Below, in pieces: positions 18,494-27,873 of a stretch of 64,000 bases of DNA. The DNA is taken from contig NZ_CP150265.1 in assembly GCF_037976325.1 (NCBI RefSeq), positions 2,661,501 to 2,725,500 of the forward strand, read 5' to 3'. The DNA comes from Paenibacillus sp. FSL K6-3182. GTDB lineage: Bacteria > Bacillota > Bacilli > Paenibacillales > Paenibacillaceae. Each line of letters begins with the position of its first letter. Position 1 is the stretch's first letter. The notes beneath the pieces are model-generated. The model searched no databases, was not told the origin of the DNA, and worked only from the letters and a program-made list of their open reading frames with translations. The position numbers and the translations under genes are program-made.

Positions 18494-21400
18494 ATGAAAC
18501 GTTATCTAGTGTATCTGACAAAAATAGTGATGGTTCTAGCTCTTGCCACAACCGGATTTCTCATCGGCCCATTCGAGCGCGCCAGTGCGGCGATTGCAGA
18601 TATCGACAAGATCGTACCAACACCTCAGCAGGTTAGCTATACGGACGAGTTTTTGACGCTGCATGACGGTACTTCCTATAAAGCGACTATCGTTATCGGA
18701 AGAGATGCTTCACCGGCGGAGGAGGAGGGTGCAAATTTGCTACAAAGAGTCATTGCGCGCAAGAACGGTCAGCAAATTCCGATACTCTACGACGATCAAT
18801 CCAATTCCGCCTATTCGGTGGTCATTGCCATCGGAACGGCGAATACCAATACCATTAACGGCAGCCACTCCATTGACGTTCCCGATCATAAGGAGGGGTA
18901 TGCAATCGAGCGGGCGTTGGTCGGTAATCGGCATATCGTGCTAGTAACCGGTTACGAGGCTATCGGAGCCTATTACGGCTCGACGAGCCTTGCCCAAATG
19001 GTAGATTCGAGCAGCTCCCTAACTAGGCTACGGGTCATATCGGTTCGCGACTATCCGGATATGGATATGCGGATCATCAAGGACATCTACACAAAATTTC
19101 ATAAAAATAATGAAGGCGAATTTACGTATTCCGACGCTAGAGACTGGATGCATATGCTTCCTTTGCTGAAGGTCAACGTGTTCAGCTTATCTTACAGCCA
19201 TCTTTTACAGAAAGAAACTGGATGGAGAAATCCTAATGCGGATTACGTGAATGCGGTAAAGGAACTTAGCAATTATGAAAGGGATAAAGGGATCATCCAG
19301 CTTATGCAGGAGGTTAATCCCGGTTATTCGGGAGGCATGCCGACTGATGCGGAGTATAGCAAGCTGCTCGATTTGTTTAAATTATCACTAGATGAAGGCG
19401 CTTCCAAAATTATGCTGGCCTTTGACGATCAGGCATATCCGGATCCGGCGAAGCATCGGAATTTGGCTAATAAAGTACAAAAAAGTTTGACAGGTCAGGA
19501 AGGGTTTTATTTGCTGACGACACCGGAGAAATATTTTCTTGGTGCGACCGATATCAGCACTTACTTGAATACTTTTACGGACGGACTGATCCCGGAGATC
19601 GGGGCGACTTGGACAGGGTATGATATCTTCTCGACGGAGGTAACTCCTGCCAACGTATCTACTTGGAGAAACTCTTCGAACAATCCTTATAAACTGCCGT
19701 TCTATTGGCACAATGATTACGAACTGGCGGATACAAGATTGAATTTTAAAGATCCGATCGTACCGAAATGGGAGATAAACGATTATTACTTTACAGATGG
19801 AAGAGTTCCGTTTAAAACGAAAACACTAGTTCCGACTTTTCAACCTTTAACATTGCCGGGCGGTTACGTATGGAACGATATGCCGCGAAATACTTCCGAA
19901 GGCGTCATCGAAAATATTTTCCGGCCGACAACTCCGCATAAAATTTATGCTATTTCGATAGCGAACTGGATGTGGAATCCCGATGCCTACAAGAACGATG
20001 CGACAGAGTTTGCTCGTGCCAAAAAATATTGGGACACTATCGTATCCAATCCGGGTTTTAAGAAAACCGCTACTTCTTCATCGCAGTACAGCGCTGCCTA
20101 TGCTTCCAATAAAGCCGTGGACGGTATTAACAGCAATGATTCCGTGGAGAATGCATGGGCTACTGCTAGCGGTGCTACGCTTAATTCTTGGTGGAAGCTG
20201 GACCTAGGCAAAAAGCAGAAGATGGAAGGCGTGCGAGTCAAGTATCGTGAATTTGAAGAAAAAGCATACATGGTACCGAGCTCGGTAACCGTGCAAATAA
20301 GCAACGACAACGTCAATTGGACAACGGTCGTCAATCAATCGACGAATGTTCCGCTGGAAAATTCAACCTATGCTTCCGAAGTGTACCTCTATCCTTTCCA
20401 AGGAGAGGCTAGATACGTGCAGCTGAAGTTTCCTACAGGCGGGCAAAACTCGATCATCGAGCTTTCGGAGGTTGAAATCGCGCAAGAAAAAGCGGTAACA
20501 GCATCCGTTAACCTAGCGATCGGAAAGCCTGCTTCCGCATCTTCTGTAATTGATAGTACCTATACTGCAGGCAAGGCGAATGACGGGTTGAATAGTCATG
20601 GAACCGCCAGTCCAAACAATGCGTGGTCCAGCGCCTCGGGTACGAACTTGAACAGCTGGTGGAAGGTCGATTTGGGGCAGCAGGAAAAATTCAAAACCAT
20701 CGAGGTAGAATTCAGGGAATTTATCGCAGATACGGCCTATATGGTGCCTAAGACGATTACGGTTCAAACAAGCGACGATAATACGAATTGGACGACACTG
20801 ATCGCAAGATCGGCTAACGTTCCTGCGACTGGTCAGACCTATGGGTCTTCTAAGTATTCCTATTCCGTAAACGGCAAAGGAAGATATGTCCGATTGCTGT
20901 TTGAGGACGGCGGCCAGGATAGTCTAGTGCAAGTGTCGGAGGTGGGGATCTACAACCGCAGTCTTCCTCAGCATCAGCGGCAGACGCTGAATGCTGCCTT
21001 CAAGAGAAAAGCGACGGCTTCATCGGTGTATTCGACGATGTATCCGGCAGCTAAGGCAAACGACGGTACGCACTCCCGCAGAACGGCGGAGAATGCATGG
21101 GCTTCAACCGCCGCAGGAGCGGTAAACTCATGGTGGGAGGTAGATTTGGGGAGAATAACGTCCATACAGGATGTGGCTTTATACTTCCGAGAATATCCTT
21201 ATGGCACCGCATATACTGTGCCAACCAATATCACCTTTGAGGTTAGTAATGACAAGCTTGCCTGGACAAACATACTGAGCGCGAATAATGTACCTGCCGA
21301 GGGTCTGAATTACGATTCATCGAAGTACTCGTATACTTTGAACGCTTCGGGAAGGTATTTGCGGTTAAAATTTCCAGGAGGCGGTCAGAGCAGCCTTGTG

Positions 21401-22792
21401 GAACTATCCGAAGTAGAGGTGCGTTCGCCGTTGCTTGCCCGATCCGATTTCCATAACGTCATCTCTCAGGATGGCGCCGACGCATGGATGTATAAACATA
21501 CTGACGGTTACTATTATTATACCCGGACGACGGGAAACAATGTGACGATATGGAGGTCCAAGACCCTGTCCGGTATTGAATCCGGAGAGAAGAAAGTCAT
21601 CTGGACACCGCCGACCAATAACCCTAACGCGGCTAACTGTCAGGATGTCTGGGCGCCGGAAATTCATTTTCTGAACAATGCCTGGTATGCCTATTATTCG
21701 GCCGCGACATGCGGTGATAAGGGTTTAAACCATCGCATGTTTGTACTGGAAAATACAAACGCCGATCCGTTCCAAGGAACTTTTACCGATAAAGGGAAAA
21801 TAACCGACGCGACGGATTTGTGGGCAATCGACGGCACCGTGTTGAATCTTGCCGGTCAGTTGTATTGGTTCTGGTCCGGATGGGATTCTCCGTATCAGCT
21901 TCGCCAGAACATCTATGTGGCATCGATGAGCAATCCGTATACGCTGTCAAGCGCAAAGACCTTAATATCATCGCCTACTTATGGCTGGGAGATGAGTCAG
22001 GGTGGTCCTGATTTACCTGATGTAAATGAAGCGCCGCAGCCTATCGTCAAAGGCAATAAGGTTAATCTTGTATACTCGGCGAATGGCAGTTGGAGCGATA
22101 ATTACAACTTGGGACTGCTGACGGCAAGCACCACGTCCAACTTATTGTCAGCAGCTTCCTGGACGAAGAAAAACTCGTCGATTTTCAGCAGTGGAAGCGG
22201 CATCTTCGGACCGGGGCACAATAGCTTCACCAAATCGCCTGACGGCACGGAGGATTGGTTAATCTATCATACTGCTAGATTTTCAGGCGCAGAATGGACA
22301 CGGAATGTAAGGGCTCAGCCTTTTACGTGGAATGCCGACAACACGCCTAACCTCAGCGTTCCGGTCTCATCGAATTTCCCGATCCGGACACCGTCCGGAG
22401 AGCCCGAGAGGAAGAGATATGAAGCCGAGGAGGCGAAGCTTGCGAACGGGGCAAAGAGAGTTCAGGAAGAGACGGCCTCAGGCCGCAAAAAGGTTGAAAT
22501 CAATAATGTGAACAGCTATGTCGAATTCGATGTTACCGTCGCTTCGGCAGGTTCCTATATCCTGTCTGCAAGAACGGCTAACGGAGCTGGAGATCCCTAC
22601 CATACTTCAACGTACAACTTGACTGTCAATGGAGGAGCGAGTCAAGCAGTCGATATTGTGTATTCCGATTGGGGAAACTGGGGGTCGACTGTAATCGAGA
22701 AAAACTTAACTGTCGGACATAATAAAATCCGGTTTACCAAAGGCGTTGATTACGCGGAGATTGACTATCTGGATGTTATGCTAAAACCTTAA
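18494..22792 (+). CDS. Secreted multimodular glycosidase (GH84-like, 3xCBM32, GH43, CBM6/35)
   Basis: A 1432-residue secreted protein after AGGAGG. Modules in order: signal peptide (about 1-32); an N-terminal hexosaminidase-like domain (about 35-185); a GH84-like barrel (about 190-510) with KIMLAFDDQ, whose D311/D312 fit the catalytic Asp pair, plus GATWTGYDIFS and PFYWHNDYELAD as in O-GlcNAcases. Then three F5/8-type C (CBM32) repeats at about 522-666, 673-822 and 833-976. A five-bladed GH43 domain (about 980-1300) follows, with QDGADAW (base), WAPEIHF, WAIDGT (pKa modulator) and NEAPQPI (acid). A CBM6/35 domain begins at YEAEEAKLANG (about 1309). No anchor motif is seen. It probably trims N-acetylglucosamine- and pentose-containing glycans outside the cell for the importer upstream. 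The GH84 call rests on motif resemblance. Confidence 0.82.
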   Translation: MKRYLVYLTKIVMVLALATTGFLIGPFERASAAIADIDKIVPTPQQVSYTDEFLTLHDGTSYKATIVIGRDASPAEEEGANLLQRVIARKNGQQIPILYDDQSNSAYSVVIAIGTANTNTINGSHSIDVPDHKEGYAIERALVGNRHIVLVTGYEAIGAYYGSTSLAQMVDSSSSLTRLRVISVRDYPDMDMRIIKDIYTKFHKNNEGEFTYSDARDWMHMLPLLKVNVFSLSYSHLLQKETGWRNPNADYVNAVKELSNYERDKGIIQLMQEVNPGYSGGMPTDAEYSKLLDLFKLSLDEGASKIMLAFDDQAYPDPAKHRNLANKVQKSLTGQEGFYLLTTPEKYFLGATDISTYLNTFTDGLIPEIGATWTGYDIFSTEVTPANVSTWRNSSNNPYKLPFYWHNDYELADTRLNFKDPIVPKWEINDYYFTDGRVPFKTKTLVPTFQPLTLPGGYVWNDMPRNTSEGVIENIFRPTTPHKIYAISIANWMWNPDAYKNDATEFARAKKYWDTIVSNPGFKKTATSSSQYSAAYASNKAVDGINSNDSVENAWATASGATLNSWWKLDLGKKQKMEGVRVKYREFEEKAYMVPSSVTVQISNDNVNWTTVVNQSTNVPLENSTYASEVYLYPFQGEARYVQLKFPTGGQNSIIELSEVEIAQEKAVTASVNLAIGKPASASSVIDSTYTAGKANDGLNSHGTASPNNAWSSASGTNLNSWWKVDLGQQEKFKTIEVEFREFIADTAYMVPKTITVQTSDDNTNWTTLIARSANVPATGQTYGSSKYSYSVNGKGRYVRLLFEDGGQDSLVQVSEVGIYNRSLPQHQRQTLNAAFKRKATASSVYSTMYPAAKANDGTHSRRTAENAWASTAAGAVNSWWEVDLGRITSIQDVALYFREYPYGTAYTVPTNITFEVSNDKLAWTNILSANNVPAEGLNYDSSKYSYTLNASGRYLRLKFPGGGQSSLVELSEVEVRSPLLARSDFHNVISQDGADAWMYKHTDGYYYYTRTTGNNVTIWRSKTLSGIESGEKKVIWTPPTNNPNAANCQDVWAPEIHFLNNAWYAYYSAATCGDKGLNHRMFVLENTNADPFQGTFTDKGKITDATDLWAIDGTVLNLAGQLYWFWSGWDSPYQLRQNIYVASMSNPYTLSSAKTLISSPTYGWEMSQGGPDLPDVNEAPQPIVKGNKVNLVYSANGSWSDNYNLGLLTASTTSNLLSAASWTKKNSSIFSSGSGIFGPGHNSFTKSPDGTEDWLIYHTARFSGAEWTRNVRAQPFTWNADNTPNLSVPVSSNFPIRTPSGEPERKRYEAEEAKLANGAKRVQEETASGRKKVEINNVNSYVEFDVTVASAGSYILSARTANGAGDPYHTSTYNLTVNGGASQAVDIVYSDWGNWGSTVIEKNLTVGHNKIRFTKGVDYAEIDYLDVMLKP

Positions 22793-22805
22793 ATAAGAGC
22801 TTTTG

Positions 22806-22985
22806 GAAGGGGAAGCAGAGGAGAAGGCTAGGGCGACGTATCAATGGTTGATTGACCTAACGGATGACGTGGATTTACAGGATAGCTTGAAGTATTTGCG
22901 GGAGCGGGAGATTGTGCATTCACTGCGGTTCCGGGAAGCAGTGGAAATACTTAAGGATAAGCGGGATGAGAAGATATTTTATTAG
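22806..22985 (+). pseudogene. Manganese catalase 3' remnant, copy 2
   Basis: Only the last 58 or so codons of a CotJC-like manganese catalase remain: EEKARATYQWLIDLTDDVDL, then REREIVHSLRFREAVEILK and a natural stop. The metal-binding core is absent, so it cannot be functional. From 22814 to the terminator it matches 9534-9741 with 13 differences that I counted over about 205 bases, mostly third-position changes. It starts abruptly 14 bases after the stop of the large glycosidase. Confidence 0.85.
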
Positions 22986-22989
22986 AGTG

Positions 22990-23022
22990 AACCTCTCTGC
23001 AGGGTGCTGCGGGGAGGTTTTT
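22990..23022 (+). terminator. Terminator of catalase remnant copy 2
   Basis: AACCTC..GAGGTT stem with GCAG/CTGC inner pairing and a T run. It probably now serves as the terminator of the glycosidase gene upstream. Confidence 0.8.
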
Positions 23023-23040
23023 TACTTTTGCCTGCTGATG

Positions 23041-23065
23041 TTATTAAGCTATCGGCAGAATAGTT
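23041..23065 (+). repeat. Intergenic element, right arm only
   Basis: TTAAGCTATCGGCAGAATAG followed by TT matches the right arm of the repeat family of the accessory zone (consensus TTAAGCTAACGGGCAGGATA then GTT). Here the catalase terminator stands where the element's own hairpin normally lies. Confidence 0.65.
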
Positions 23066-23184
23066 ACATAGACGTCAGAATTTTGCATAGGAGAATAGTC
23101 CACCATCCAATACTAATTGTGTGGAAAAGAGTCTAGATAAACAGTATACTAGCAATAATTGTTTTTTGTTGAGGTGAATATCAA

Positions 23185-23751
23185 ATGGATGAAAACGATG
23201 AATCAAAACAGCTTGTATTACAAATCGGCGGTGCCTTGAAAAAGTACAGAAAAGAAAAAAACATGAGTTTAGACGAATTAGCGGAATTAACGGGTGTAAG
23301 CAAACTTACTTTGGGGAATATCGAACGTGGCGATACAAATCCAACTTTGGCGATTATATGGAAAATTTCAAAAGGCATGTCTTTACCACTATTGGCTTTG
23401 TTGAAATCAGAAGACCCTGTTAGTTTGTATCGAGCAGGCGAAGGACTGCGGTTTTCTAATGATCAAAAAAATTGGATCATTGAACCAGTCTTTAAACACG
23501 CAAGCAACGATATTGAAATGTGTCGGGCTTACTTACAGCCGAATAGCTCGTATCACCCTGAAGGTCATCATGCGAATACAACTGAAATTGCGACAGTAAT
23601 GACTGGTTCCATTGAAATTCAAGTCAATGGAGAGGTTTACACATTGAATCAATATGATACGATCAGTTTTCGTGCAGATTGTCCTCACTCTTATACCAAT
23701 CATACGAATAGCGAAACAGTGCTCCATATATGTTTAAAGTATGATTTCTAA
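23185..23751 (+). CDS. XRE-family regulator with cupin domain
   Basis: 188 residues: an N-terminal helix-turn-helix of the Xre/Cro type (about 13-67: MSLDELAELTGVSKLTLGNI) and a C-terminal cupin_2 domain (about 110-186: YHPEGHHANTTEIATVMTGS). Ribosome site TTGAGGTGA. Such regulators usually control the transporter gene next to them, and here an MFS gene follows in the same direction. The cupin probably binds the small-molecule signal. Confidence 0.9.
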   Translation: MDENDESKQLVLQIGGALKKYRKEKNMSLDELAELTGVSKLTLGNIERGDTNPTLAIIWKISKGMSLPLLALLKSEDPVSLYRAGEGLRFSNDQKNWIIEPVFKHASNDIEMCRAYLQPNSSYHPEGHHANTTEIATVMTGSIEIQVNGEVYTLNQYDTISFRADCPHSYTNHTNSETVLHICLKYDF

Positions 23752-23777
23752 AAGTCAGAAATCCTACTTATTTAATA

Positions 23778-23819
23778 CAACTCCGAATTCCATGACGGGA
23801 ATTCAGAGTTGTATTTTTG
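23778..23819 (+). terminator. Terminator after XRE-cupin gene
   Basis: ACAACTC(C)GAATTCC and GGAATTC(A)GAGTTGT pair around a short loop, followed by ATTTTTG. Transcription of the regulator and of the MFS gene is therefore at least partly separate. Confidence 0.8.
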
Positions 23820-23820
23820 T

Positions 23821-23960
23821 TTTCAGACGATTTAATATATATTATACAATACCACTTGTTAAAAATAATATATTATACTATACTTTTATTATTCGCGCGG
23901 ATGTTATTTCATAGCTTTTCAATCAGTAGGAAACAAATTATACGTATAAATTCAGGAAGG
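23821..23960 (+). promoter_or_regulatory. Very A/T-rich upstream region of the MFS gene
   Basis: TATATTATA and TAATATATTATA stand about 30 bases apart (about 23835-23880), forming near-palindromic A/T blocks that may hold the promoter and an operator for the XRE-cupin regulator. The ribosome site AGGAAGGTGA ends just before the ATG at 23972. The operator role is inference. Confidence 0.35.
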
Positions 23961-23971
23961 TGAAATGAAGA

Positions 23972-25207
23972 ATGTCGAACAAACAAAATAAAAAAGCCGT
24001 ACCATCTTCTATAGGACTGATAATTCTCGGCATTATTGTTATTGCAGCTAATTTACGTGCTCCCTTAACCTCAGTCGGTCCTTTAGTGAGTTTCATAAGG
24101 GATGACGTTCTTATTTCAAATACATTAGCCGGCCTGCTAACAACGGTACCTTTGCTTGCCTTTGCTTTATTATCGCCACTAGTACCAAAATTAGGACGAA
24201 GATATGGTGTTGAACGTATCATTTTGATTGCCCTAATCTTTCTGACTGTTGGCATTGTAATACGTTCTTTATCTGGCACAGCTAATTTGTATATTGGGAC
24301 AGCAATTCTTGGATTCGCAATTGCCATATGTAATGTATTATTGCCAAGTTTAATCAAAAGGGAATTCCCAAATAAAATTGGCTCCATGACAGGTATTTAC
24401 TCCATTTCAATGAGTTTATTTGGAGCAATCGCATCGGGAATCAGTGTACCGCTAGCCGTGAACGCAGGTCTAAAATGGCAGGGAGCATTGGGAATATGGG
24501 GAATTCTAAGCTTTGTATCGATTCTCTGTTGGCTACCCCAACTAAGAAATCAAACGAAGCAAACAACCACGATGAGTCAACAGATAGCCAGTAATGATGT
24601 GAATGTTTGGAAATCCCCTCTTGCCTGGCAAGTAACCCTGTTTATGGGTATACAGTCCATGGTTTTCTATGTGTTGATCGCATGGTTGCCTGAAATTTTA
24701 AAGCAGCAAGGAATTGACTCAAACCAATCAGGATGGTACCTCTCGATAATGCAGTTAGCTCTGCTTCCATTTACTTTTATTGTGCCCGTTATTGCTGGGC
24801 GCATGTCTAGTCAACGTTTGTTAGTGGTCATCATAACCATTTTGCTTTTGACGGGAACGCTCGGACTTCTATACGGAAGCTCCAATATAATTCTGTTATG
24901 GATAATAATACTCGGAATTGGTGGAGGCTGCGCCTTTAGTTTGTCCATGATGTTTTTTGGTTTACGTACTGAAAATGCGCATCAAGCAGCGGAACTGTCT
25001 GGCATGGCGCAATCGATCGGATATCTTCTTGCCGCAATCGGTCCTGCCCTTATAGGATTTCTGCATGATTTGACAAATAGTTGGAATCTACCACTGTTCA
25101 TTCTGCTTGGCGCTTCGGTCTTACTCTTTTTAGTCGGTATAGGAGCAGGAAGAAACCGTTTTGTAGGTAGCCTAAATAGTTACGAACTGCCACAGAAAGG
25201 ACGATGA
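23972..25207 (+). CDS. CynX/NimT-family MFS transporter
   Basis: 411 residues with twelve predicted membrane helices. The start IVIAANLRAPLTSVGPLV and the motif GRRYGVERIILIAL in the loop between helices 2 and 3 are typical of the CynX/NimT subfamily (cyanate or 2-nitroimidazole transporters). The true substrate is unknown. Its neighbour is the XRE-cupin gene, the usual regulator of this class. Confidence 0.88.
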   Translation: MSNKQNKKAVPSSIGLIILGIIVIAANLRAPLTSVGPLVSFIRDDVLISNTLAGLLTTVPLLAFALLSPLVPKLGRRYGVERIILIALIFLTVGIVIRSLSGTANLYIGTAILGFAIAICNVLLPSLIKREFPNKIGSMTGIYSISMSLFGAIASGISVPLAVNAGLKWQGALGIWGILSFVSILCWLPQLRNQTKQTTTMSQQIASNDVNVWKSPLAWQVTLFMGIQSMVFYVLIAWLPEILKQQGIDSNQSGWYLSIMQLALLPFTFIVPVIAGRMSSQRLLVVIITILLLTGTLGLLYGSSNIILLWIIILGIGGGCAFSLSMMFFGLRTENAHQAAELSGMAQSIGYLLAAIGPALIGFLHDLTNSWNLPLFILLGASVLLFLVGIGAGRNRFVGSLNSYELPQKGR

Positions 25208-25404
25208 ATAGGTTTGACAAAATTATTGTGGCAATTGATAAAGCTGAAATAACGAACAAACTCCTCGATGCAACCGTTGAATAGCCTGAAAGAAACAAAC
25301 TCAAGTTACCTTGGTTAATGTCAGCCAGGAATATGTATCGAAGGCTTTCGACAGCTAAATTGGCGTTCGTTGATTATCATTGAAAGTGGATAATCACTAA
25401 CAAA

Positions 25405-25441
25405 CAAAAAACTAGGGCCCCAAAGTGGCCCTAGTTTTTTT
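25405..25441. terminator. Bidirectional terminator
   Basis: AAAAAACTAGGGCC and GGCCCTAGTTTTTTT pair over a short loop. With A-run and T-run on opposite sides, it can serve both the plus-strand MFS gene and the convergent minus-strand gene at 25516. Confidence 0.9.
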
Positions 25442-25515
25442 AGAAGCGTCAATCATGATCAGCTCAATCGATTAAATTAGCAATGATTTGACTCCTAATT
25501 GAAAAAACATGAGTG

Positions 25516-26484
25516 TTAATTAGATTCTATGAGTCCAGTTGTTATTAAATCTTCAATGTTCAGATACATGGTTCCTTTGTATTTCTTAATACGAATGTCA
25601 CTTAAAGTAAAGTCGCCATCCGTCGCCTTTTTGTATTCCGCTGTCAAATTAATATCCACTCTGACGATTTCGAAGCCGACATATTTGCCTATCGTGATGA
25701 TGTTGGCATTGCTATTGCCCAGTTTGCTTACGCCTTCGATTTCAGACAGCATAGATAATGAAATCCATCCCTTGCTCATCAGTGGCGGCAATGCTTCTTT
25801 ATTCTCTGCTGCAGCTACATAATTGGCGTCAAAATAATCTGGATATCCTTTATACCCTGGTAGTTTGGATTCCTTCTCTGTTGGTGGCGCACCAACAACG
25901 CGGAATTCAGGGAAATTTGCAATTGTCTTGGTAATGGAATCGATCTCGGCTAACTCTTTTTGGGTATTCAGGGCGTTGGTTGCAGCGGGACCAAACGATA
26001 TCACTCCATCAGCACTGAAAAATATCGGGATACCGTCGATCGTGTAAGAGGCCCCTTTAAAGGATGGACTATTAACTTGAATCACATTTGCTTCTGCAGA
26101 CCAATAAACGGAGTTACCTGTTGCTTCCCCAACGATTCTAATTGGGATGTAAGTGTTGCCATTTTGAGTAAAGGGTTCTGCTTGCAATGCTTTCTTCTGG
26201 CCGTTCACAACTGCTGTTTTGTTGCCAATCGTAAATGTAATCTTTAAATCATCCTTTTTGCCCGTAACTTGTTTAAGTTTTGCATCGTAACCGATTTCCA
26301 TTTTCAATTTTCCAAATAATTCTCTGAAGGGAACGAAGGAAACTCCATTCTTACTTACTGATTTAGATTTGAGCGGGACTCCATCTACAAAAATATAAGC
26401 TCCTTTATTGGCTGCTGATACAGGAATAACACCTATACTGAACAATAAAACGCAAATCATAGCAGTAATCGACAATCTCTTCAA
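25516..26484 (-). CDS. Secreted copper-amine-oxidase-N-type (stalk domain) protein
   Basis: About 322 residues starting at a TTG that follows GGAGG; the ATG at 26517 lies upstream of that ribosome site. The signal peptide (MKRLSITAMICVLLFSIGVI, cleaved after SAA) is followed by two copies of the copper amine oxidase N-terminal/stalk fold (about 28-130): FVDGVPLKSKSVSKNGVSFV and NGNTYIPIRIVGEATG. The rest is unique. These domains are common in surface proteins of Paenibacillus and do not imply copper or amine oxidase activity. Confidence 0.85.
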   Translation of the reverse strand: MKRLSITAMICVLLFSIGVIPVSAANKGAYIFVDGVPLKSKSVSKNGVSFVPFRELFGKLKMEIGYDAKLKQVTGKKDDLKITFTIGNKTAVVNGQKKALQAEPFTQNGNTYIPIRIVGEATGNSVYWSAEANVIQVNSPSFKGASYTIDGIPIFFSADGVISFGPAATNALNTQKELAEIDSITKTIANFPEFRVVGAPPTEKESKLPGYKGYPDYFDANYVAAAENKEALPPLMSKGWISLSMLSEIEGVSKLGNSNANIITIGKYVGFEIVRVDINLTAEYKKATDGDFTLSDIRIKKYKGTMYLNIEDLITTGLIESN

Positions 26485-26517
26485 AAAAACGCCTCCAGAA
26501 CTAGATTTTATTTCCAC

Positions 26518-26912
26518 TATTTACTATCTTACTATTATTTGGAACTCTGTCAATGAAAAAGATAGTTATTTTGTCGAAATATGACCCAAGCATTCAATGT
26601 TCTTTTGAATTCCCCCAAATGAAGAGGCTAACCCAACTGCAGCATAAGCTCATCAATTTTTTTATATACTTTGGGCTGTCGGTCGGTTCATGATCTCAGC
26701 ATGAAAAAGCATCGACCACGCAAGTTTATGCTCAGCTCCGCGGAGAGCGTCGGAGAGAACGTTATCACCGATTTTTTTTAGAATTTAGTTAATCAGGTTC
26801 AATAGTATTGTTGGATGCCTTTAATTATTCAGTCCTTCATTGAATTAACGGGCAGGACAGTTTAGAGGTAAATATTTACATAATAACAAGTGGTCGGTAT
26901 AATTTAAGGGTA
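26518..26912. other. Intergenic stretch at the entry of the accessory zone
   Basis: About 390 bases without a convincing gene. A 26-codon frame at about 26701 (MKKHRPRKFML..) has no ribosome site. The right arm of an intergenic element lies at 26842-26864. The rest shows no repeat or hairpin that I can support. Confidence 0.4.
26842..26864 (+). repeat. Intergenic element, right arm only
   Basis: GAATTAACGGGCAGGACAGT then TT, the conserved right arm without a recognisable left arm or hairpin. It is the first arm of the accessory zone and lies upstream of its first gene. Confidence 0.65.
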
Positions 26913-26942
26913 TTGAGCAAACAGCCAAAGGGGTGTTTTTAC

Positions 26943-27731
26943 TTGGAATTTGGACTATCCCATAAAAAGTTTAACGCCAAAAGACCAGGGTCTCTTGTTG
27001 GTACAATTACCGGAGTCTTAGAACATCTTTCGTCATTGTATGCGAATGTTGGTGAGGCCACGGAGAAAAATGGCATTTGGTCTTTACGAGAAAGCACTCC
27101 AACATGCACTACATGTAACGGTACAGGTACTGTCATTGGCGATATTGATTCAAGTCGTATGGTCGCAACTGAGCTCTCGCTTAAAAAAGGAGCTGTGCTT
27201 TTATGGGCGGGTACTAACTGCGGACCTGTTGTAAAGATTAGAGAACTGGCTAAAATGATCGGGATTGACTTTGAACGCCCACTTGTTGATCAAGATAAGC
27301 AATTTACCGATATTTTACTTTACGGATATGATAAGGAACCTGTAACATACGTTTACAAGAAAAGGGAACATAAAAACTATTATCGTGGGTGCGTTTTCGA
27401 TTTGAAATATATGCGTACTGCAGGAACAACTAGTAAAGGAAACCTTTGGGCCATAAAATTATTCTCCGAACATGGAAAGTGTCCAAATTGTACCGAAAGC
27501 TTGTTGGAACAGGAACGCTTCGTTATGGGGAATTCCCTTTCAGAGGTGTTGAGAATGCCGATCTCAGAATCACTATTAGTTGTCCAGAAATTACGTAATT
27601 GCCTCGACAAACAAGTATTAGATAATTATAACGAATTGATTAATGATCTGGAATTGCGTCTATCATATCTAAATAAAATTGGTCTAAAGTCTCTTTCGGC
27701 TTTCGATGTTAAAGTCTTGGTGAATCCGTAA
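26943..27731 (+). CDS. Unknown protein with two Cys-x2-Cys pairs
   Basis: I do not recognise this family. From TTG 26943 (ribosome site AAAGGGGTG at 26927-26935) it has about 262 residues; the TTG at 26913 has no ribosome site. Near residue 55 there is CTTCNGTG, like half of a DnaJ-type zinc knuckle, and near residue 185 CPNC. The two pairs could join one zinc site. A helical C-terminus follows (LLVVQKLRNCLDKQVLDN). The Cys pattern hints at nucleic-acid or zinc binding. It is a single gene whose stop lies four bases before an intergenic element. Confidence 0.7.
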   Translation: MEFGLSHKKFNAKRPGSLVGTITGVLEHLSSLYANVGEATEKNGIWSLRESTPTCTTCNGTGTVIGDIDSSRMVATELSLKKGAVLLWAGTNCGPVVKIRELAKMIGIDFERPLVDQDKQFTDILLYGYDKEPVTYVYKKREHKNYYRGCVFDLKYMRTAGTTSKGNLWAIKLFSEHGKCPNCTESLLEQERFVMGNSLSEVLRMPISESLLVVQKLRNCLDKQVLDNYNELINDLELRLSYLNKIGLKSLSAFDVKVLVNP

Positions 27732-27734
27732 TTG

Positions 27735-27829
27735 GTTAAGCTAACGGTAACGATAGTCGAATAACGCACATGATGAGCAGGAACTACAGTGGCTTGCTCT
27801 TCTTATTAAGCTAACGGGCAGAATGGTTC
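27735..27829 (+). repeat. Intergenic palindromic element, complete
   Basis: Left arm GCTAACGGTAACGATAGTCG, central hairpin GAGCAGGAACT..GGCTTGCTC followed by TTCTT, right arm TTAAGCTAACGGGCAGAATG. It begins four bases after the stop of the preceding gene. Confidence 0.85.
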
Positions 27830-27873
27830 CAATAAGTGGTATTCTAAGATAAGGGATTTGAACAGGGGGGGCA

